Shown: in pieces, positions 56,319 to 64,000 of the stretch
Numbering within the stretch: the stretch's first letter is position 1
How the letters are laid out: each line of letters opens with the position of its first letter
IMG/VR virus record: IMGVR_UViG_3300009129_001478
Location: 1-64,000 of that record
Strand: one strand, 5' to 3'
Origin: a virus
DNA: 64,000 nt
Notes under the pieces: generated by a model
Told to the model about the DNA's origin: nothing
The model's database searches: none
Seen by the model: only the letters and a program-made list of their open reading frames with translations
Position numbers and translations under genes: made by a program

Positions 56319-57158
56319 ATGGCCGGCAAACACATTTCCTACTCGGAGTGGAAGAATTGGCATATTTGCCCCCACTATCATAAGCTCACTTATATTGACA
56401 AGGTTGCTCAATTTGAGGGCAATATTTACACAGCTTTCGGAAAGGCTCTTCATACCGTTTGTGAATTTACTTTGACTTCCCCCGAAAAATACAGGGAAGC
56501 GGGTGCGATTGATGCGTTAGTTAAAGAGCAATTTATTGCGGAACTCAACGCTCTGCCCGAGAGTGAGCAGCAGGTAGCCAAGCGTGATTTTAACCTCAAA
56601 GAGTGGCTTGTAAGTGGACTGGAAATCGTTCCCGACCTTTATCGCTGCCTGACCGAGAAGTTCGGCAAGTTGGGCGAGGACTGGGAAGTATTATCCGCAG
56701 AGGAACAACTCTATGAGCCCATCACAGAATTTACCGAAGCAGAAAAAAACTTTAAAGGTTTTATTGACTTGGTGGTTTTTTCCAAGAAAGATGAAAAGAT
56801 TCATTTGATTGATTGGAAAACTTGTTCATGGGGATGGAAGCCCAGGAAGAAGAGTGATACCATCCTTGCTTATCAGTTGGTATTTTATAAGCATTTTTAC
56901 GCTCGTAAATATGAAGTGAATCCGAAAGAAATAGATTGTCATTTTGTTTTACTTAAACGAACAGCCAAGCCCGGCAAGAAAGCGGAATTCGTGCGGGTAA
57001 CAGCAGCGAAAAAAAGAACAACAGACGCACTTAACGCCTTGACAAAAGCACTGCATAATATCAATAAGGAAAATTATATCAAAAATCGCAATGCCTGTAC
57101 AGATTGTAAGGATCGTTTCGGAACGTGCGAATTCTATATGACAGAGTATTGTAGTTAG
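56319..57158 (+). CDS. PD-(D/E)xK exonuclease (Cas4/RecB-like)
   Basis: 279 residues. Blocks SYSEWKNWHICPHYHKL (start of the PDDEXK_1 family, with a Cys), AFGKALHTVCEFTL, FKGFIDLVVF and IHLIDWKTCSWGW (D...D-x-K, the nuclease core) and AYQLVFYKHFYA (QxxxY). The C-terminal CTDCKDRFGTCEFYMTEYC adds cysteines for a [4Fe-4S] cluster with the N-terminal one, as in Cas4 and AddB. It probably acts in DNA processing or recombination. Confidence 0.88.
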   Translation: MAGKHISYSEWKNWHICPHYHKLTYIDKVAQFEGNIYTAFGKALHTVCEFTLTSPEKYREAGAIDALVKEQFIAELNALPESEQQVAKRDFNLKEWLVSGLEIVPDLYRCLTEKFGKLGEDWEVLSAEEQLYEPITEFTEAEKNFKGFIDLVVFSKKDEKIHLIDWKTCSWGWKPRKKSDTILAYQLVFYKHFYARKYEVNPKEIDCHFVLLKRTAKPGKKAEFVRVTAAKKRTTDALNALTKALHNINKENYIKNRNACTDCKDRFGTCEFYMTEYCS

Positions 57159-57165
57159 GAAAAAT

Positions 57166-58416
57166 ATGTCCGATAAAATAAAGGTTATGACAATCAGCGA
57201 TCACCCACTTCTGCCATCGGGTGTGGGTACTCAAACAAAATATATGATTGAGGCGCTTATAAAATCTGGTAAATTTGAAGTTTTTTCATTAGGGGGTGCC
57301 ATGAAGCATCCCAGTTATAATTTAATGAGACATCAAGAAAATTGGGATATTTTACCTGTAGATGGATATGGTGAAAAAAACCAAGTTTTAGGGTTAATCA
57401 ACCAAATACGACCAGATATGTTATGGTTTATGACAGATCCACGCTATTATGAGTGGTTATGGGATTTTGAAGAAGACATTCGCCACAATATTCCCATGGT
57501 TTACTATCATGTTTGGGACAATTATCCGTTCCCGATGTTCAATAAGCGATATTATGATTCAAATGATGTGGTTGCTACCATCTCAAAAGTAACAAGCGAT
57601 ATTGTTCAAAATGTTTCACCGGACGTTGAGGAGATTTATATTCCTCATGCAGTCCCGATGAAGATATTCAAAACACCAACAAAATCAAAAGTAAATCAAG
57701 TATTCCAGAATAACCCTAAGTTGAAGGATAAATTCATCTTTTTCTGGAACAATAGAAATGCGAGAAGAAAACAAAGCGGGACTCTGATATTATGGTTCAG
57801 CGAATTTCTGAAACAAGAACATGTAGATGAGAAAAACACATGTCTTATTATGCATACAAAAACAGATGACCCGCATGGACAGCCTTTGGAATATTTAGCA
57901 GAAAGTAACAATCTTGTTTCCGGTGAGATTATTTTCTCAAAACAGTCTTTACCGACAGAAGATCTGGCAATGTTATATGGAATTGCCGACTGCACTATCA
58001 ATATCTCAGATGCCGAAGGCTTTGGTTTGGCAACTTTGGAATCTCTTTCAAGCGAAACTCCAATTATTGTAACGATGACTGGTGGACTTCAAGAGCAGGT
58101 GACTGACGGCGAGAATTGGTTTGGAATAGGCATTGAGCCAGCCTCCAAAGCTCTCATCGGCTCTCAGCAGGTTCCCTACATTTTTGAAGACCGGATTTCA
58201 AAGGAATCTTTCATTGATGCGCTCAATCAAATTTATGCCATGACTCCCAAAGAAAGAGCAGATCTAGGGAAAAAAGGTAGAGAACATGTCATGAAAAACT
58301 ACAATTTTGAAGATTATGGAACAACCTGGGTTAAAGTACTCCAAGAAGTCCACGAAAAGTACGGATCGTGGGAAACTCGTAAGAATTATAAGCCATGGAG
58401 AATGACGGAAATATGA
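57166..58416 (+). CDS. glycosyltransferase family 4-like
   Basis: 416 residues. SDHPLLPSGVGTQTKYMIEA is the GT-B N-terminal loop, FIFFWNNRNARRKQSGTLIL the linker, and INISDAEGFGLATLESLSSE with GGLQEQVTDG the nucleotide-sugar end of GT4 enzymes. First of five glycosyltransferases in an overlapping run. Possible roles are DNA-base, virion or host-surface glycosylation. Donor unknown. Confidence 0.88.
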   Translation: MSDKIKVMTISDHPLLPSGVGTQTKYMIEALIKSGKFEVFSLGGAMKHPSYNLMRHQENWDILPVDGYGEKNQVLGLINQIRPDMLWFMTDPRYYEWLWDFEEDIRHNIPMVYYHVWDNYPFPMFNKRYYDSNDVVATISKVTSDIVQNVSPDVEEIYIPHAVPMKIFKTPTKSKVNQVFQNNPKLKDKFIFFWNNRNARRKQSGTLILWFSEFLKQEHVDEKNTCLIMHTKTDDPHGQPLEYLAESNNLVSGEIIFSKQSLPTEDLAMLYGIADCTINISDAEGFGLATLESLSSETPIIVTMTGGLQEQVTDGENWFGIGIEPASKALIGSQQVPYIFEDRISKESFIDALNQIYAMTPKERADLGKKGREHVMKNYNFEDYGTTWVKVLQEVHEKYGSWETRKNYKPWRMTEI

Positions 58417-59687
58417 CGAAACAAAAGAAAATCTTAATCATAGGCTCTTTCTGCAATATCAGCGGATATAGTGACCATGCACGACTCATAGCAGATGCTT
58501 TCATTCAGCACCCTGGCAACCACACATTACATCTCATAGATCTCCAGTGGGCTGAGGCTACGAGAACTCCTGAATACTCCGAGAAGTATTTGCCTTATAT
58601 TCAACATACTCAAGAATACCTAAAGTTCCTGAAGTCTACAAACACTTCAATGGCTGCCGGCTTTGACTGCTGTTTTCAGGTGCGCCCTCCTAACGAGTGG
58701 CACAGAGTTACCAACTATGATATAGGGGTGACAGCCGCTTTAGAAACTGTGGCTGCCCCTGAAGAGTGGATTCCTAATTGCAACATGATGCAGCAGATTC
58801 TTGTGGTTTCACAGCATTCTAAGAAAAACCTTTTGAATGCCGTTCACAGCCAGAGTAAGGAAAAAATTAGGACGCCTATTGAGGTCGTTCCTTTCTATAA
58901 TAACCTTCCTCTGGAAAGAGAAAAATTTTCCGGCTACGAGGGGCTCTCAACTAATAAAAATTTCTTGTGCGTGTCTCAATTTGCTCCTCGGAAAAATCTG
59001 TTTAGAATGATGCACCTGTTCCTTGATGAATTCGGTGATGATGAAGATGTAGGGCTTGTCCTTAAAACATATATGAGAAACAATAGTCACATAGATTATT
59101 ACAACATCTCTGCGATGTTGAAAAAATTTGTGAATGATATAAAACCAAACAAGAAGTGTAAAATACATCTTATACACGGCAGTCTTACTCAAAATGAAAT
59201 GGCATCACTATATGATGCCGAAGTCATAGATGCTTATATTTCACTGACCCATGGCGAAGGATTCGGAATACCTATTTTCAATGCTGTTTGTTCAGACATT
59301 CCAGTAGTTGCTCCTTCTTGGTCTGGTCATATGGATTATCTCAAAGCTCCTGTAATCAATCCAACTAGTGGCAAGGCGAAAACGAAAAACCTCTTTCTCA
59401 AAACAGGTTATGACTTGGGAGAGGTGAGAGAAGAACATCTGATGCCCGACCTTATCACCCAGGGAGCAAAATGGTGTTATCCTAATGAAAAACAATTCCG
59501 TAAAAATATTAGAACTGCTATAACATCAACTTCTTTATGCAAAAAAGAGGCTAAGATTTTAGGGGAACACATTAGAAAAGAATATACACAAGAAAAAATT
59601 AACCAGATGTATTATGATGTAATAGATGCTATTGGAGAAATAGATGCTGCGGGAGAAACCGACAACGCACAAATATTTGAATTGTAA
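58413..59687 (+). CDS. glycosyltransferase family 4-like
   Basis: 424 residues from the ATGA overlap at 58413. GSFCNISGYSDHARLIADAF is the GT-B start and ISLTHGEGFGIPIFNAVCSD the C-terminal donor site; CVSQFAPRKNLFRMMHLF is the interdomain block. It is similar in plan to the preceding gene, so it may be an old duplicate. The mature end overlaps the next gene by 44 bases. Confidence 0.87.
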   Translation: MTKQKKILIIGSFCNISGYSDHARLIADAFIQHPGNHTLHLIDLQWAEATRTPEYSEKYLPYIQHTQEYLKFLKSTNTSMAAGFDCCFQVRPPNEWHRVTNYDIGVTAALETVAAPEEWIPNCNMMQQILVVSQHSKKNLLNAVHSQSKEKIRTPIEVVPFYNNLPLEREKFSGYEGLSTNKNFLCVSQFAPRKNLFRMMHLFLDEFGDDEDVGLVLKTYMRNNSHIDYYNISAMLKKFVNDIKPNKKCKIHLIHGSLTQNEMASLYDAEVIDAYISLTHGEGFGIPIFNAVCSDIPVVAPSWSGHMDYLKAPVINPTSGKAKTKNLFLKTGYDLGEVREEHLMPDLITQGAKWCYPNEKQFRKNIRTAITSTSLCKKEAKILGEHIRKEYTQEKINQMYYDVIDAIGEIDAAGETDNAQIFEL

Positions 59688-60870
59688 CATATTCTCCCAA
59701 CATGCAGACCTGGCTGCTGAAGATATTTTAAAATCAAATAAGCTGTGTCTAGAATTTGAACAGGATGAATTATCTATTGTTCACTCACAAATGGACAGGT
59801 ACCCTCGCGCCGCAGATTATCTTCATATTTTAGAAACACGCGCTATCACTAACTATCCCTTCTCCTGTAAGAAGATGAGATATACCGCAACCTTTCACAA
59901 TATTCAATATATTGATCCTCAAAAGCCTGGACTTCTTTTGCCAATAAAAGATTCCATAGATCTTTTGGAATTTACTTTATCTAACCTTAAAAAAATGAAG
60001 GTGACCGAAGTAGCCAATATCACGATTATTGATGATAGGTCTGAGGAAGCAGAAAAAATTCAACAACTAGCAAATCAACATGGGGCAATTTATATCCGAG
60101 TTGACTACCCTTCAGAAATATTTAACTTCTCTATGTTGAATAATATTGCCGCTTTTTTATATCACAAATTAGGACATGAGGATATTATCCTTTGGAATGC
60201 TGATTTATGGGCTCCCGATAAAACAACCGTGCCGAAGCTTTTGAACGCACACAAAAAGAGCAAGCGTGATGGAGTAAAACTCACAGGAACAAAACTCCTT
60301 TATCCAGAGTCTGGATTTTGTCCTCTCATAAATGAACAGCGGACTGTGAGGGAATTAGCACAAGATTTTACAATGCCTGAGGAGAATTTGAAAAACATGG
60401 GACTCTTTGGAAAGACTCAATATGGTGGAGGATCTTATGTTGTTACAATACCGTTCCTAAAAAACCTCAGTCATCTGTTTATGTCTCCGGTACATTATGG
60501 GAGATTTTTAGAGAGAACTAATTCTGCTGTTAACATAAACCGGCAGACTAGGTTTGTAACAGGGGCATTTCAAATTATAGACCTTGAATCCTTTATAAAG
60601 TTGGGAGGGCTTTGCCCGACCCTATCGTGTAGCCATCAAGACGCGGACTTTTGTTTGAGATTAGTACATGGCGGCGACAAAGTTCAATATATAGGAAAAG
60701 ACCTCCACCTATATCACGGAGAGTCTTTGGTGATTTCCTCAAAATTAGAGGAAGGTGCCGAATCTCTCAAACATGCCCACAGCGATACACGAGATAAACT
60801 AATTTCAGACGAAGTGATGTATTCTCTGTTGTGGAATTATTACTTTTTCACTGGACAGATTGCATCATAA
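59644..60870 (+). CDS. glycosyltransferase family 2-like (GT-A)
   Basis: 408 residues; ATG at 59644 has GGAGAAATAG, so I keep it despite the 44-base overlap. LLLPIKDSIDLLEFTLSNLK, ANITIIDDRSEE, DIILWNADLWAPDKTTV (a DxD-like N-A-D) and CSHQDADFCLRLVHGGDKVQ follow the GT-A pattern, with the late D-x-D/acidic catalytic block. Same operon. Confidence 0.78.
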   Translation: MLREKPTTHKYLNCNIFSQHADLAAEDILKSNKLCLEFEQDELSIVHSQMDRYPRAADYLHILETRAITNYPFSCKKMRYTATFHNIQYIDPQKPGLLLPIKDSIDLLEFTLSNLKKMKVTEVANITIIDDRSEEAEKIQQLANQHGAIYIRVDYPSEIFNFSMLNNIAAFLYHKLGHEDIILWNADLWAPDKTTVPKLLNAHKKSKRDGVKLTGTKLLYPESGFCPLINEQRTVRELAQDFTMPEENLKNMGLFGKTQYGGGSYVVTIPFLKNLSHLFMSPVHYGRFLERTNSAVNINRQTRFVTGAFQIIDLESFIKLGGLCPTLSCSHQDADFCLRLVHGGDKVQYIGKDLHLYHGESLVISSKLEEGAESLKHAHSDTRDKLISDEVMYSLLWNYYFFTGQIAS

Positions 60871-60871
60871 C

Positions 60872-61753
60872 ATGAAAAAGATTTTATTGGGACAAAATCA
60901 CCTGCACACATTGGGAGGTAGTGAAACTTTTATTTATACAATGGCTCGCGAACTGGTGCGCCTTGGACATGATGTAGATATTCTCACACTTCAAGAGGGG
61001 ATAATGTCTCAACTAATCAACCGAGAGTTGGGGTGTTCTATTAACTCAATATCCAACTCATACGATATTGCGTTCATAAATCACACTACGGTCGTAAATG
61101 GAGTTTTGAATCTGTTCCCAGGTAGTAACATTATTCAAACATGCCACGGAATATTCCCAGAACTTGAACAGCCGGTACCGGGCGTCCGTCATGTTGCTAT
61201 TTCAAAAGAGGTCCAAAACTACCTGTCCTCCAAGGGTCTTAATTCCACCTTAATTCATAATGGCATTGACTGTGATTTATTTTGCCCAAACGGCAAATTT
61301 TCAAAAGACCTTAACAAAATATTTAGCCTGTCTCAATCAGACCAGTTCAATCAAATGCTGACAGAGATCGGTAATGAATTAGGTATAACGGTGGAGTATA
61401 ATAATAAATTCACCTCACCGCGAGTTGATATACAAAATGTCATAAAAACAGCAGACTTGGTAGTAAGCCTAGGTCGCGGCGCTTATGAGGGAATGGCGTG
61501 CGGAAAGCCCGTTCTAATTGCGGACCAAAGACCATATCAGCCAGGCTTCATGGATGGGATGGTAACCTCTCAGAACATTGACGACTTTCTAGAAAATAAC
61601 TGCTCAGGAAGAAAAACTCAAAAGCCGGTCACTAAAGAAAATCTTTTATCAGAGATAGAAAAATATGATTTCACACAGGGACCAAGAAATAGGCAATACG
61701 CCTTAGAGAATCTTAATATTCAAAAACAAGTACAGGAATATTTGAAACTATGA
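60872..61753 (+). CDS. glycosyltransferase family 4-like, shortened
   Basis: 293 residues from the ATG at 60872. GGSETFIYTMARELVRLGHD is the GT4 N-terminal loop, IQTCHGIFPELEQPVPGV and VSLGRGAYEGMACGKPVLIA (EGMACGKPV, the donor site) follow. Shorter than typical GT4 enzymes by about 60-80 residues. ATGA overlap with the next gene. Confidence 0.82.
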   Translation: MKKILLGQNHLHTLGGSETFIYTMARELVRLGHDVDILTLQEGIMSQLINRELGCSINSISNSYDIAFINHTTVVNGVLNLFPGSNIIQTCHGIFPELEQPVPGVRHVAISKEVQNYLSSKGLNSTLIHNGIDCDLFCPNGKFSKDLNKIFSLSQSDQFNQMLTEIGNELGITVEYNNKFTSPRVDIQNVIKTADLVVSLGRGAYEGMACGKPVLIADQRPYQPGFMDGMVTSQNIDDFLENNCSGRKTQKPVTKENLLSEIEKYDFTQGPRNRQYALENLNIQKQVQEYLKL

Positions 61754-62463
61754 AATTAGTAGGGTTGACTCGTGTCCGTAATGAATCAGAAATTATGGAA
61801 GAAACTTTAGATCATATGTCAGAATTTTGTTCAGAAGTTTTTGTATATGATGATTGTTCGGAGGACAATACGGTAGAGATTTGTAAAAACCATCCAGTTG
61901 TGACTTCGGTGGTTGAGGGGCAACAGTGGGATTCTTTCCGTGCCCGAGCAGAATTTGAAAATAGACATGCCGTATATTCCGAGGCAGCTAAACACTTATC
62001 CAGCGATGACTGGTTTGTATATATGGATGCCGACGAGAGAATTGAGTTTGATTGGTCAAAACTTACTAATGATTTAGATGCAGTTAGAATGAGGCTCTTT
62101 GACTTTTATATTACACAAGAAGACGTCCAACAAAAATACACTGAAAGAAAATGGATAGGACCAGAATACCGTCAAATTCTATTTGCTTTCAGGTTTGGTG
62201 CCACGACAGGATATCACGGTCTAGATCAAAGAGAATGTTCTTTAAAATCATTCAGAATTTTGGATGAAGGATCGGTCAAACATTATGGAAAATCTATTTC
62301 TGTAGATCAGTGGGAAGAAACCTGCGATTATTATGCAAATCATTTCCCCATGTACGCCGCTAAATGGCTAGCACGCAAAGGAAAAGCGGTTCATACTAAA
62401 TCAGATTTTGGAAGAGATTTAATTTTATGGGAAGAAAGATTTAAAAAAGGCTTGCTTCTGTAA
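61750..62463 (+). CDS. glycosyltransferase family 2-like
   Basis: 237 residues. GLTRVRNESEIMEETLDHMS, FVYDDCSEDNTVEICK and WFVYMDADERIE (D-A-D-E) are the GT2 blocks; YRQILFAFRFGATTGYHGLD and VKHYGKSISVDQWEE follow. Last of the five. Confidence 0.88.
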   Translation: MKLVGLTRVRNESEIMEETLDHMSEFCSEVFVYDDCSEDNTVEICKNHPVVTSVVEGQQWDSFRARAEFENRHAVYSEAAKHLSSDDWFVYMDADERIEFDWSKLTNDLDAVRMRLFDFYITQEDVQQKYTERKWIGPEYRQILFAFRFGATTGYHGLDQRECSLKSFRILDEGSVKHYGKSISVDQWEETCDYYANHFPMYAAKWLARKGKAVHTKSDFGRDLILWEERFKKGLLL

Positions 62464-62480
62464 TATACTTATGGTACACT
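62452..62480 (+). promoter_or_regulatory. possible promoter TTGCTT-17-TACACT
   Basis: TTGCTT (62452-62457), a 17-base spacer and TGG-TACACT (62475-62480), overlapping the end of the last glycosyltransferase gene and 11 bases before the start at 62492. Confidence 0.4.
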
Positions 62481-62491
62481 AGGAGAATAAA

Positions 62492-62683
62492 ATGAAATTA
62501 TCACCTCAAGCAATCGGCGCACTTTTGATGACTTTGCAAAAGTGTTTATCAGAACAAACAGACATAACAGAACTATTGTCCGGCTGGGATTTAGAACTTC
62601 GTGATGATCTGATATATGTTTTGAACGCCCCAACCGTTTCAGTAGAACCAGTACCAGAAGTCAATAAATTTGAAGTAGAATAA
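62492..62683 (+). CDS. small hypothetical protein
   Basis: 63 residues, TAGGAGAATAAA ribosome site. PQAIGALLMTLQKCLSEQTD, then LLSGWDLELRDDLIYVLNAP; the pattern of a small phage regulator-like protein but not identified. TAATG overlap with the next gene. Confidence 0.6.
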   Translation: MKLSPQAIGALLMTLQKCLSEQTDITELLSGWDLELRDDLIYVLNAPTVSVEPVPEVNKFEVE

Positions 62684-62952
62684 TGCCACTTTATCATTAT
62701 TTGTGTAATAGTTGCAATAAGCAATTTGAAATACGTCACAAATATCGTGAAGCTGGCATAATTTGTACTCATTGTGATTCTGAGGAAATAAAGAAACACC
62801 TAGGTAACACAATCTCCGTTGTGAAACAGACCAAGCACAGTAAAACTAAAAAAGTCGGCACAGAAGTTCACGAAGCAATACAAGACGGAAAAGAAGATTT
62901 GGCTAAGGCAAAAAAAGAATTAGCCGGGAAAGCGAGAAAGACCCATGGATGA
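62683..62952 (+). CDS. FmdB-type zinc-ribbon protein
   Basis: 89 residues. PLYHYLCNSCNKQFEIRH and IICTHCDSEEIKKHLG supply two CxxC pairs of the FmdB/CxxC-SSSS zinc ribbon; the tail is Lys-rich. Regulatory or adaptor role unknown. Confidence 0.82.
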   Translation: MPLYHYLCNSCNKQFEIRHKYREAGIICTHCDSEEIKKHLGNTISVVKQTKHSKTKKVGTEVHEAIQDGKEDLAKAKKELAGKARKTHG

Positions 62953-63241
62953 AATAATCGTTTGGCTAGTGTTGGGAATTTCTGCGCTGAGTAATATTTT
63001 CCTTCTATGGTATTGCAGAAATCTTATAAAATTTGTAAAATTAACTACGGAGGATGTAACAAATCTTCAGGATTCAATTGATTCCTATAAAGAACATCTG
63101 ACCCAGGTATATGGGCTTGAGACATTTTATGGTGATCAGACTCTTCAAGGGCTCTTACAGCACACCAAAGATCTGAGCGGTGCCGTAGATGATTTTGTTG
63201 ATATAAACACAAAAATGCTTTACGGAGAAGAAGATGGCTAG
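62945..63241 (+). CDS. membrane-anchored coiled-coil protein
   Basis: 98 residues: one N-terminal span (IIVWLVLGISALSNIFLLWY) then a soluble helical part (VTNLQDSIDSYKEHLTQVYG). Overlaps both neighbours by 8 bases. Confidence 0.62.
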   Translation: MDEIIVWLVLGISALSNIFLLWYCRNLIKFVKLTTEDVTNLQDSIDSYKEHLTQVYGLETFYGDQTLQGLLQHTKDLSGAVDDFVDINTKMLYGEEDG

Positions 63242-63923
63242 ACGATCTAAGAAGAAGAATCATTATTTTACAAAAGTCACAGAACAGGCCATTATTGATT
63301 ATTGTGCCACAGACAGCCTATCCGAGCGCACAGACTTATATGTTCAACATATTCAACCGGCTTTTGATGAACTTGTAACAAAGATTGTTTATACTTATAA
63401 ATTTACCTCTCTAGAAAACATTGATTATTTGAAAGAGGACTGCAAGGTCTGGTTAACAACTATTTTAGGAAAATTTGACCCGACCCAGGGCACAAAAGCT
63501 TTTTCTTATTTTTCCGTCGTCACTAAAAATTGGTTCACTCACAAAGCTAAACAACAGACCAAAAAGAATCGTCGCGAGATTGAATATGATTCTATGATCC
63601 GCGAAATAGAAGCTGTTTCTACTACTGATAGCGAGGATCTTTTTGATGAACAAGAGGAGAGAGAATTTTGGGAGTTCTTACTTGTGGAAGTAAAAAGCTG
63701 GAAAAACCCGAATCTTAAGCCCAATGAAGAAAAAGTATTGAATGCTATACTAACCCTGATGACCAACGTGGATCAAATAGAAATCTTTAATAAAAAGGCA
63801 ATATATCTCTACATGAGAGAAATTACAGGACTAAACACAAAACAAATAGTTAGTTGCCTCAACAAGATGAGAGAGAAGTTCAGAATTTTCAAGAGCAAGT
63901 GGAACGAAGGAGAAATTAAGTGA
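63234..63923 (+). CDS. late sigma factor, T4 gp55-like
   Basis: 229 residues. Region-2-like blocks: DYLKEDCKVWLTTILGKFDP, GTKAFSYFSVVTKNWFTHKA, with the FDP...AFSYFS-x-x-x-K/R-x-W signature of gp55-type sigmas. gp55 replaces sigma70 on host RNA polymerase to read late promoters without a -35. TATTTATA boxes at 2994 and 49258 could be its targets. A basic start (ARRSKKKNHYF) and acidic/helical end. Confidence 0.85.
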   Translation: MARRSKKKNHYFTKVTEQAIIDYCATDSLSERTDLYVQHIQPAFDELVTKIVYTYKFTSLENIDYLKEDCKVWLTTILGKFDPTQGTKAFSYFSVVTKNWFTHKAKQQTKKNRREIEYDSMIREIEAVSTTDSEDLFDEQEEREFWEFLLVEVKSWKNPNLKPNEEKVLNAILTLMTNVDQIEIFNKKAIYLYMREITGLNTKQIVSCLNKMREKFRIFKSKWNEGEIK

Positions 63924-63938
63924 CTCCCTATTTATTGT

Positions 63939-64000
63939 ATGAAAAAGAACCTAGAATCATTAATAGAGCAAGCTCTAGATAATATAAACAAGGATCGTCA
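63939..64000 (+). CDS. start of a gene cut by the window edge
   Basis: ATG at 63939 opens a frame (MKKNLESLIEQALDNINKD) to the right edge, 15 bases after the sigma gene. Only 20 residues are visible. Confidence 0.5.
   Translation, partial: MKKNLESLIEQALDNINKDR

Overview
The window reads as part of a large tailed-phage genome (Caudoviricetes, T4-like in its control and head-assembly logic) that infects a Gram-negative bacterium. The support is: densely packed short genes, nearly all on the + strand with ATGA/TAATG overlaps; a T4 gp55-like late sigma factor; a PIN-PhoH protein; tRNAs and a tmRNA; three DNA methyltransferases; and many proteins whose first 10-20 residues look like a T4 capsid-targeting peptide ending in an (I/L)-x-E cleavage site. 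No terminase, portal, major capsid, tail-sheath or polymerase gene is present, so this is only part of the genome. Lipoproteins, an outer-membrane-like protein and a pilin-like protein point to a diderm host. MopE-type CDGxDNDCDGxxDE repeats are typical of delta-proteobacterial lineages (Myxococcota, Bradymonadota and relatives), which hints at such a host but does not prove it.

Layout. 0-5 kb: end of an IMP dehydrogenase/GMP reductase gene, a sigma region-4-like protein, acidic or capsid-targeted proteins and an adenine methylase. 5-7 kb: GroEL with its own terminator. 7-27 kb: an accessory region of about 60 small genes. It includes glutaredoxin, a ClpP-like protease, a lytic transglycosylase, a YkuK-type RNase H-like protein, a thermonuclease, a zinc-knuckle protein, a second methyltransferase, a histone H1-like protein, a SlyD-type FKBP, a MoxR ATPase plus VWA partner, a SET-domain protein, an Smr protein, a PilX-like pilin and many small SH3/KOW-like beta proteins. 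27.6-31.8 kb: a run of eight genes with the same N-terminal peptide, including a nucleotidyltransferase and an ADP-ribosyltransferase-like protein. 31.8-36.3 kb: the YeaH/SpoVR/PrkA stress module. 36.3-40.5 kb: cysteine synthase, a eukaryotic-type phosphomannomutase and small genes. 40.7-43.4 kb: five tRNAs, a TilS-like lysidine synthase and a restriction-modification pair. 43.7-53.8 kb: probable virion proteins, interrupted by a three-gene minus-strand island of secreted proteins and a secreted trypsin-like protease. 53.9-54.3 kb: tmRNA. 54.4-64 kb: PhoH, a metallopeptidase, a RecB-like nuclease, five glycosyltransferases and the late sigma factor.

How it fits together. Accessory genes are driven by a very uniform promoter (TTGAC, 16-bp spacer, TGnTAwTAT, usually with ATCCrTG before the -10). 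A TATTTATA box before two putative structural genes may be the late promoter read by the gp55-like sigma factor. The phage appears to carry its own folding helpers (GroEL, SlyD, a J-domain protein), translation rescue and tRNA modification (tmRNA, TilS with a CAU tRNA), envelope or sugar metabolism (phosphomannomutase plus glycosyltransferases), and a set of proteins probably packaged in the head and injected, as T4 does with Alt and its internal proteins. Two adjacent frame breaks at homopolymers (13.3-13.5 kb) and an odd tmRNA tag frame suggest either real decay or small sequence errors.
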